Part shown: piece by piece, positions 32,215 through 37,059 of the stretch
How the letters are laid out: each line of letters opens with the position of its first letter
Numbering within the stretch: position 1 is the stretch's first letter
Assembly: GCA_902478365.1 (NCBI GenBank)
Contig: CABSKX010000019.1
Location: forward strand, 1 to 37,059
Direction of reading: 5' to 3'
Length of the DNA: 37,059 bases
Source: an uncultured Collinsella sp.
GTDB taxonomy: Bacteria; Actinomycetota; Coriobacteriia; Coriobacteriales; Coriobacteriaceae
Translations under genes and position numbers: made by a program
Notes under the pieces: model-generated
What the model was told of the DNA's origin: nothing
Seen by the model: the letters and a program-made list of their open reading frames with translations, nothing else
The model's database searches: none

Positions 32215-32239
32215 CCAATTCCCTTCTAAAGGGAGTTGG
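32215..32239 (-). promoter_or_regulatory. Hairpin hiding the ribosome site of the small toxin-like ORF
   Basis: CCAACTCCCTT and AAGGGAATTGG (minus strand) pair over 11 bp with one G-U and a 3-nt loop. The second arm includes the AGAAGGGA ribosome site, two bases before the ATG. Confidence 0.6.
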
Positions 32240-32271
32240 CCCATCCGTACCCCATAGCAGTAGTCTAACGT

Positions 32272-32315
32272 AAATGGCAGGTAATAGGAACACTTGTTCG
32301 TATTACCTGCCATTT
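32272..32315. repeat. 44-bp near-perfect palindrome after the aldehyde dehydrogenase stop
   Basis: Twenty of 22 base pairs match between the two halves; the outer 15 (AAATGGCAGGTAATA) are perfect. It begins one base after the ALDH stop codon and lies upstream of the toxin-like ORF on the same strand. No T run follows, so it may be a terminator without a tail, an mRNA-stability hairpin or an operator. Confidence 0.6.
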
Positions 32316-32316
32316 C

Positions 32317-33696
32317 CTAATGCACAAACATGCGCACGAACTTGTGCTTCCAGCTTGCGTAAGGAGCATAGCGGAATGGCACGTCCAGCCACGTTGCCTT
32401 GTTCACGATACTCTTCTTGTGGCTAAACGTATCGAAACTCTCGCGGCCATGGTACTGGCCCATACCGCTCGCGCCCATGCCGCCAAAGCCCATATGGCTC
32501 GTGGCCAAATGCATGATGGTGTCGTTGACGCAGCCGCCGCCAAAGGGCACGTAGCGCACAAAGCGCTGCTGAGCCGCACGGTCCTGGCTAAAGATATACA
32601 GGGCCAGCGGCGTCGGACGATCCGTAATAAACGCTTCAGCCTCGTCTAGGCTCTCAAACGTCAGCACCGGCAAGATGGGGCCGAAAATCTCCTCCTGCAT
32701 TACGGCGTCATTGGGGGCCACGCCGTCCAAAATCGTCGGCTCGATCTTGAGCGAGGCCTCGCGCGCGGTACCTCCAAGCATGACCTTATCGGGATCTATC
32801 AGCCCGCGCACGCGCGCAAAATGCTTGGCGTTGACGATATGCCCGTAGTCCTCGTTATCGAGCGGATGCTCGCCAAACATACGACGAACCTCCTCCTTGA
32901 TGAGGCCCAGCAGCTCGTCGTGCACGCGCGTATCGACCAGCAGGTAGTCGGGCGCCACGCAGGTCTGCCCCACGTTGAGCCATTTACCAAAGGCGATACG
33001 CCGCGCCGCGACCTTCAAGTTTGCCGTCGCATCCACGATGCAGGGGCTCTTGCCGCCCAACTCAAGCGTCGCGGGCGTGAGGTTTTTGCTCGCGCGCTCC
33101 ATGACGAGCTTGCCGACCGGAACACTACCGGTAAAGAAGATTTTGTCCCAACATTCATCGAGCAGCGCCTTATTCTCGGCACGCCCGCCTTCGACGACCG
33201 TCACCAGGCGCGAATCAAATGCTTCTTCGCAAATCTGCCTGAGCACCGCGCTCGATGCCGGAGCATAGGCGCTCGGCTTGATGACCACAGTATTGCCCGC
33301 GGCAAGGGCACCGGCGAGTGGCTCGAGCGTCAGCAAAAACGGGTAGTTCCACGGAGCCATGATGAGCGTGACGCCATAGGGCACGGCTTGCGTCTTGCAC
33401 ACACTAATGGCATTGGCGAGGTCGCAGGGGCGCAGGCGTGGGCGGCTCCATCGGGCCACATGCGCAATCTGATGGCGAATCTCGGAAAGCGACGTGCCGA
33501 TCTCGCACATATATGCCTCGTCATGCGACTTTCCCAAATCGGTCTTGAGCGCATGGGCGATATCGCCCTCGTGCGCACGAACCGCATCGCGCAGGCGCAC
33601 CAGTGCGCGGCGGCGAGCATCGACATCAAACGTAGCGTGCGTCTTAAAGTAGGCGCGCTGCTCGCCGACGATGCACGCAATTTCCTCGGTGTTCAT
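32317..33696 (-). CDS. Aldehyde dehydrogenase (class 3-like)
   Basis: 459 residues of the ALDH superfamily, of a length and C-terminus typical of class 3 (ALDH3/AlkH) enzymes. Motifs are LIMAPWNYPFLLTLEPLAGA, the FFTGSVPVGKLVM NAD site, the glutamate motif ATLELGGKSPCIV and the catalytic cysteine in NVGQTCVAPDYLLV. The C-terminus VPFRYAPYASWKHK fits membrane-associated ALDH3. It oxidises aldehydes to acids with NAD(P)+. AGGAGGG precedes the ATG. It follows the iron alcohol dehydrogenase by 9 bp, so the two form an operon that could interconvert alcohol, aldehyde and acid. Confidence 0.94.
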   Translation of the reverse strand: MNTEEIACIVGEQRAYFKTHATFDVDARRRALVRLRDAVRAHEGDIAHALKTDLGKSHDEAYMCEIGTSLSEIRHQIAHVARWSRPRLRPCDLANAISVCKTQAVPYGVTLIMAPWNYPFLLTLEPLAGALAAGNTVVIKPSAYAPASSAVLRQICEEAFDSRLVTVVEGGRAENKALLDECWDKIFFTGSVPVGKLVMERASKNLTPATLELGGKSPCIVDATANLKVAARRIAFGKWLNVGQTCVAPDYLLVDTRVHDELLGLIKEEVRRMFGEHPLDNEDYGHIVNAKHFARVRGLIDPDKVMLGGTAREASLKIEPTILDGVAPNDAVMQEEIFGPILPVLTFESLDEAEAFITDRPTPLALYIFSQDRAAQQRFVRYVPFGGGCVNDTIMHLATSHMGFGGMGASGMGQYHGRESFDTFSHKKSIVNKATWLDVPFRYAPYASWKHKFVRMFVH

Positions 33697-33705
33697 GGCA
33701 CCCTC

Positions 33706-34926
33706 CTAGTTCTCGCCCTCAAACATACCACCCGCAATGACCTCGTACATACGCTCGAGTTCCAAACGGTCCATCAAAAGTGGAACAGGGTATAGCGGAT
33801 TGGCCTCGGCATCGGCATGGGCCGCCATTTGCGGAATATCGGAGCGGCGAATACCCGAGACATATTTGGGGATTCCCAGGGCCTCGTTCATGCGGTCGAC
33901 CCAATCGATAAAGGCCTCGGCCGCCAGGCTGTCCTGCGCGGTAGCCGGCGCAATGCCCGCCATGCGAGCAAGATCGGCAAGCTTGGGGGCGGCGGCTTCA
34001 CCATAAGCGCGAAGCATGTGCGGCAGGATGATCGCGTTGGCCAAACCGTGCGGAATTCCGTATCGGCCGCCCAGACTATGCGCGATGGCATGAACGTATC
34101 CAACATAGGAGCGCGTAAAGGCAACACCCGCCTTATACGCCGCCGAAAGCATATTGCGACGCGCACGCATGTTGTCGCCATGCTCATAGGCCTCGAGCAA
34201 ATTGTCGCGGATGAGCTGGACCGCCTGACGCGCCATCTTGCGCGTGTAGGGCGTGGTGCTACGGCCGATAAAGGCCTCGACAGCATGCGTCAGGGCATCC
34301 ATACCCGTCTGCCCCGTAATGGACGCCGGCAACCCGCGCGTAAACTCGGGGTCGTGGACTGCAAAACGCGGGATGAGCACAAAATCGTTAATGGGGTATT
34401 TATAGTGCGTCTCATCATCGGTGATAACCGCCGCAAGCGTGACCTCGCTTCCCGTACCGGCGGTAGTGGGAACCGCAATAAGCAGCGGCAGGAGACGGTG
34501 GACACGCAGCAGGCCGCGCATCTTGTTGATGGGCTTGTTTGGCTGCGCAATGCGCGCCCCCACACCCTTGGCGCAGTCCATGGCTGATCCTCCGCCAAAG
34601 CCGATAATGGCCTGGCAGTCGTTCTCGCGATACAGCGCCGCCGCTTCCTCCACGTTTGAGACCGTGGGGTTCGCACGCGTTTCGGCATAGACCGTAGCGC
34701 CAATCCCCTGAGCCGTAAGCGCACGCTCGAGTGATGCCGTGAGCCCCAAACGTGCAATACCAGGGTCTGTCACGATAAGGACCTTCTGGATCGAGCGCTT
34801 TTGAAGCACCGCGGGCACATCCTCGGCATGCTCCAAAATGCGCGGCTCGGTATAGGGCAGGATCGGCAATGCAATGCGAAAAACCGTCTGATATGTTCGG
34901 CACCAGGCACGACGGGCTAGAAGCAT
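33706..34926 (-). CDS. Iron-containing alcohol dehydrogenase
   Basis: 406 residues of the Fe-ADH family: IIGFGGGSAMDCAKGVG (NAD site), AVPTTAGTGSEVTLAAVIT, GMDALTHAVEAFIGRS and the metal histidines in VHAIAHSLGGRYGIPHG and LANAIILPHML. It reduces aldehydes or oxidises alcohols with NAD(P)H and Fe2+. The ATG at 34926 has AAGGAG eight bases upstream; an upstream in-frame start at 34983 lacks support. It is the first gene of an operon with the class 3-like ALDH. The promoter lies in the AT-rich 34927-35183 region, shared divergently with rubrerythrin. Confidence 0.93.
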   Translation of the reverse strand: MLLARRAWCRTYQTVFRIALPILPYTEPRILEHAEDVPAVLQKRSIQKVLIVTDPGIARLGLTASLERALTAQGIGATVYAETRANPTVSNVEEAAALYRENDCQAIIGFGGGSAMDCAKGVGARIAQPNKPINKMRGLLRVHRLLPLLIAVPTTAGTGSEVTLAAVITDDETHYKYPINDFVLIPRFAVHDPEFTRGLPASITGQTGMDALTHAVEAFIGRSTTPYTRKMARQAVQLIRDNLLEAYEHGDNMRARRNMLSAAYKAGVAFTRSYVGYVHAIAHSLGGRYGIPHGLANAIILPHMLRAYGEAAAPKLADLARMAGIAPATAQDSLAAEAFIDWVDRMNEALGIPKYVSGIRRSDIPQMAAHADAEANPLYPVPLLMDRLELERMYEVIAGGMFEGEN

Positions 34927-35071
34927 TAAGGAAACTCCTTCATTTGTTGATAGGTCAACATTTGCTCGCCCGATTGTACTCATCGGCGTCCGTATATGAC
35001 TTGCAAACCGTTAATCAATTAACATCTTCACATGCATAAAAATGTTTTATTGAAAATCATTCCTAATAGGC

Positions 35072-35099
35072 TTCACATTTGGTTGCATTTATGGATAAT
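35072..35099 (+). promoter_or_regulatory. Candidate rubrerythrin promoter
   Basis: TTCACA (35072-35077) and GATAAT (35094-35099) are 16 bp apart. Just upstream, TTGAAAATCATTCC resembles half of a Fur/PerR-type box. Peroxide control of rubrerythrin is common in anaerobes, but the box is incomplete. Confidence 0.4.
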
Positions 35100-35117
35100 A
35101 GAACTCGTCAAGACGCA

Positions 35118-35148
35118 CGTCCGGAGAGGGCCCTTACGGGACCGGACG
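35118..35148 (+). other. 5' leader hairpin of the rubrerythrin mRNA
   Basis: CGTCCGG (35118-35124) and CCGGACG (35142-35148) pair perfectly, with an inner CCC/GGC-type stem (CCCTTACGGG). It lies in the leader before the ATG at 35184 and probably stabilises the message. Confidence 0.5.
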
Positions 35149-35183
35149 AGCGCACAATCGCCATCGATCGAAAGGATCGAATC

Positions 35184-35744
35184 ATGAAGTTTGTTTGCCC
35201 CGTTTGCGGTTATGTGGAAGAGTTCGACGGCGACCAGCTGCCCGAGGACTTCAAGTGCCCCCAGTGCGGCGTTCCCGGTTCTCGTTTCCTGAAGCAGGAG
35301 GAGGGCCAGCTCGAGTGGGCCGCCGAGCACGTCGTGGGCGTCGCCAAGATGGAAGGCGTCTCCGAGGACATCGTTGCCGACCTTCGCGCCAACTTTGAGG
35401 GCGAGTGCTCCGAGGTCGGTATGTACCTGGCCATGGCTCGCGTCGCTCATCGCGAGGGCTACCCCGAGATTGGCCTGTACTGGGAGAAGGCTGCCCACGA
35501 GGAGGCCGAGCACGCCGCTAAGTTCGCCGAGCTCCTGGGCGAGGTCGTGACCGAATCCACCAAGAAGAACCTCGAGATGCGCGTTGAGGCCGAGAACGGC
35601 GCCACCGCCGGCAAGACCGATCTTGCCAAGCGCGCCAAGGCCGCTGGCCTCGATGCCATCCACGATACCGTGCACGAGATGGCTCGCGACGAGGCTCGCC
35701 ACGGCAAGGCTTTCGCCGGCCTGCTCAAGCGCTACTTCGGCTAA
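35184..35744 (+). CDS. Reverse rubrerythrin / NADH peroxidase-type protein
   Basis: 186 residues. A rubredoxin-like domain comes first (MKFVCPVCGYVEEFDGDQLP and KCPQCGVPGS, four cysteines binding one iron). A ferritin-like di-iron domain follows (ECSEVGMYLAMARVAHREGY, EKAAHEEAEHAAKFAELLGE, EMARDEARHGKAFAGLL). This order, rubredoxin first, marks reverse rubrerythrins, which reduce hydrogen peroxide in anaerobes. The start is the ATG at 35184 (AAAGGA upstream); the longer frame from 35079 is leader. The codons are strongly biased, in keeping with high expression. It is monocistronic, with a clear terminator. Confidence 0.95.
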   Translation: MKFVCPVCGYVEEFDGDQLPEDFKCPQCGVPGSRFLKQEEGQLEWAAEHVVGVAKMEGVSEDIVADLRANFEGECSEVGMYLAMARVAHREGYPEIGLYWEKAAHEEAEHAAKFAELLGEVVTESTKKNLEMRVEAENGATAGKTDLAKRAKAAGLDAIHDTVHEMARDEARHGKAFAGLLKRYFG

Positions 35745-35778
35745 GCCAGCCGCCTGAGAGATAATCTTTAGCTCGATA

Positions 35779-35809
35779 AGGCCCGGACCGTATTGGTTCG
35801 GGCCTTTTT
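35779..35809 (+). terminator. Rubrerythrin terminator
   Basis: AGGCCCGGACC and GGTTCGGGCCT form an 11-bp stem with one G-U, loop GTATT, followed by TTTTT. Confidence 0.9.
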
Positions 35810-35874
35810 GTGTCTCGAGGACTCGTTAACGCCCTGAAATAGGACTGCCTTCGGCATCAGTTGCTCGTCAAAAA

Positions 35875-35997
35875 CTAAGTGAGTAGACTTTTTGGAACTT
35901 GCCGAGCACACCATCCATATTGCTTTATAAAGCCGCAGCTAAATGACTTGTTGCAAAACGGCCTGGTCGCCAAAGTGCCAAAAGTCTACTCACTTAG
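35875..35997. repeat. 123-bp near-palindromic element, copy 2
   Basis: Same length and same termini as the copy at 25854-25976 (18-bp perfect inverted repeat CTAAGTGAGTAGACTTTT). The interiors align without gaps, sharing AGCACA at positions 31-36 and CCGCAG at 59-64. The right terminus overlaps the end of the next gene and supplies its stop codon. Confidence 0.85.
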
Positions 35998-37059
35998 AAC
36001 CGCAGCCGTCCACGATCGAGCAGTTTTGCGTCTAACGGGCATCTTTCCGTCGATTACTCCCAATTTTGTCCAGTCAACGAATAGTTCAGACCGGAGTAAT
36101 GTCTCAGCCCTTTGCTCATCTGAGCTTTTATCACGATATTCAGCATCGAGCATCCTGCATACGGCCTTAACGACGGCGCGGAATCTATCCTCATCGGATA
36201 TCTGTCTGTGTGTCAGGAGAAGTACATCGTAGCCCATGGCCTGAAGGGCCGTCATGCGGTCAGCGTCACGCAAACCATCCCCTGCGCGTCCGTGCGAGGC
36301 CTTTCCCTGACATTCAATGGCCACCTGTCGCCTGCCGTCCGGCGAAGAAAGAAGTAGGTCGATATATACACGGGACTTTCCCACAATCGCTCGAGCACTT
36401 GTGCTTAGCGTCACTTCGACATTGAGCTCTATGCCGCAAAACCCCTCGCCTCCCAGGGCTCGCGGCAGTCCAAGCAACAAATACGCCTCGACCTCAAAAG
36501 GCGACGCGGCACCCAATGGAACAAGTTGCGATACCGCCATAAATCTATTGCCGTAACGCATCCCGCAAACATCTGAACAAAAACGGTCAAGGTCTCTGCC
36601 CAAAACCAAAGCGTCTCGACGCCATAAATTTGAGGCGGTGCCGTCCTCGGACGGACAGCGCACCCAACCGAACGTTGTCGAAATCGCGCCCGAATCAATT
36701 GCACGCGTAAGCTCCGCCTCAAGTGCCGCCGGCAGAGCGCACACCGCAAACAAGCCACACATCTCCGCCAATACCAAAAGAAGCTGAAGATCCGTCAGAT
36801 GCCGCGACATGGTGAATGCCGTCAGTAGAGGAGACGTAATCAAAAATCCGTGCTCCGTTTCCAGCACGGATTCCCTGGGGAGCTCACCAAGGAACAGCCG
36901 CTGCCTAATGCTGGCAGGGCAAGTCCGCTTGTTTCTCGTCCGAACCAATGTATGCAACGGAAAGCCGAGCACAACCGCAGCCGTCGGGTTACGGGCGAGG
37001 TCATATCGCTGCCGGTCTTCTTCCGGCCGTGGAAGTGGCGGACACAAAGCGCGAACCTG
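35986..37059 (-). CDS. DUF559/AbiEi-like protein, 5' end outside window
   Basis: About 357 residues are visible and the frame continues past the right edge (codons for Gln-Val-Arg-Ala precede the TTG at 37047), so the start is missing. The N-terminal two thirds resemble the AbiEi-type proteins of actinobacteria (FPLHTLVRTRNKRTCPASIR, VLETEHGFLITSPLLTAFTM). The C-terminal part has a DUF559/Vsr-like nuclease core: VYIDLLLSSPDGRRQVAIEC, QGKASHGRAGDGLRDADRMT and YDVLLLTHRQI. The last residues (LSE then TAG) are encoded by the terminal repeat of the 123-bp element. The function is unknown; possible links are toxin-antitoxin or DNA repair. Confidence 0.65.
   Translation of the reverse strand, partial: QVRALCPPLPRPEEDRQRYDLARNPTAAVVLGFPLHTLVRTRNKRTCPASIRQRLFLGELPRESVLETEHGFLITSPLLTAFTMSRHLTDLQLLLVLAEMCGLFAVCALPAALEAELTRAIDSGAISTTFGWVRCPSEDGTASNLWRRDALVLGRDLDRFCSDVCGMRYGNRFMAVSQLVPLGAASPFEVEAYLLLGLPRALGGEGFCGIELNVEVTLSTSARAIVGKSRVYIDLLLSSPDGRRQVAIECQGKASHGRAGDGLRDADRMTALQAMGYDVLLLTHRQISDEDRFRAVVKAVCRMLDAEYRDKSSDEQRAETLLRSELFVDWTKLGVIDGKMPVRRKTARSWTAAVLSE

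Noticed and set aside
1..37059. CRISPR arrays, tRNA or rRNA genes, insertion sequences, prophage genes
   Set aside because: None recognised: no regular spaced repeats, no cloverleaf-like stretch noticed, and no transposase or phage motifs in the frames.

Overview
The window looks like chromosome of a Coriobacteriia gut actinobacterium, most likely Collinsella or a close relative. The DNA is GC-rich, third codon positions are strongly G/C, GTG starts are common, Shine-Dalgarno sites are purine-rich and gene content is that of an anaerobic fermenter (Etf-linked lactate-type dehydrogenase, iron alcohol dehydrogenase, reverse rubrerythrin). The genus is inferred from style and content, not from a marker gene. 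No rRNA, tRNA, CRISPR array, transposase or prophage gene was seen. Both ends cut through genes.

Layout: 1-5.5 kb holds a DMT exporter fragment, a membrane diguanylate cyclase, a KdgT-type sugar-acid permease, an AzlCD amino-acid exporter and an HD-domain hydrolase. 5.5-9.1 kb is a minus-strand operon of an FAD lactate/glycolate-type dehydrogenase, EtfB and a ferredoxin-fused EtfA, the gene set of electron-confurcating lactate dehydrogenases. 9.4-12.6 kb is a plus-strand series of small exported or membrane-anchored proteins that I do not recognise; the last one is split by a -1 frame change. 12.7-19.1 kb has a DUF554 membrane protein, then a three-gene operon of a TerB-N/TerB-C-like protein, a BrxD-like ATPase and a BrxHI/Lhr-like helicase, a candidate defence or DNA-processing system. 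19.2-25.8 kb has a spermidine-synthase-like protein, bacterial Elp3, a DUF4097 envelope protein with its membrane XRE regulator, a class I methyltransferase and a TrmB-type tRNA methyltransferase. 26-31.9 kb has a Ski2-like DUF3516 helicase and a convergent minus-strand series: DUF2130 coiled-coil protein, phosphoesterase, a 59-residue charged protein and a HIRAN protein. 32-37 kb has a probable type I toxin-antitoxin locus, an aldehyde/alcohol dehydrogenase pair, a reverse rubrerythrin and a DUF559/AbiEi-like protein running off the right end.

The most notable non-coding signals are two 123-bp near-palindromic elements (25854-25976 and 35875-35997). They share terminal inverted repeats that carry stop codons in all three frames, and their diverged interiors align without gaps. 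There is also a 27-residue hydrophobic toxin-like ORF whose ribosome site lies in a hairpin and which faces a convergent promoter, a mutually exclusive hairpin pair between two genes, and a frame change that falls exactly on a CCCAAAG heptamer.
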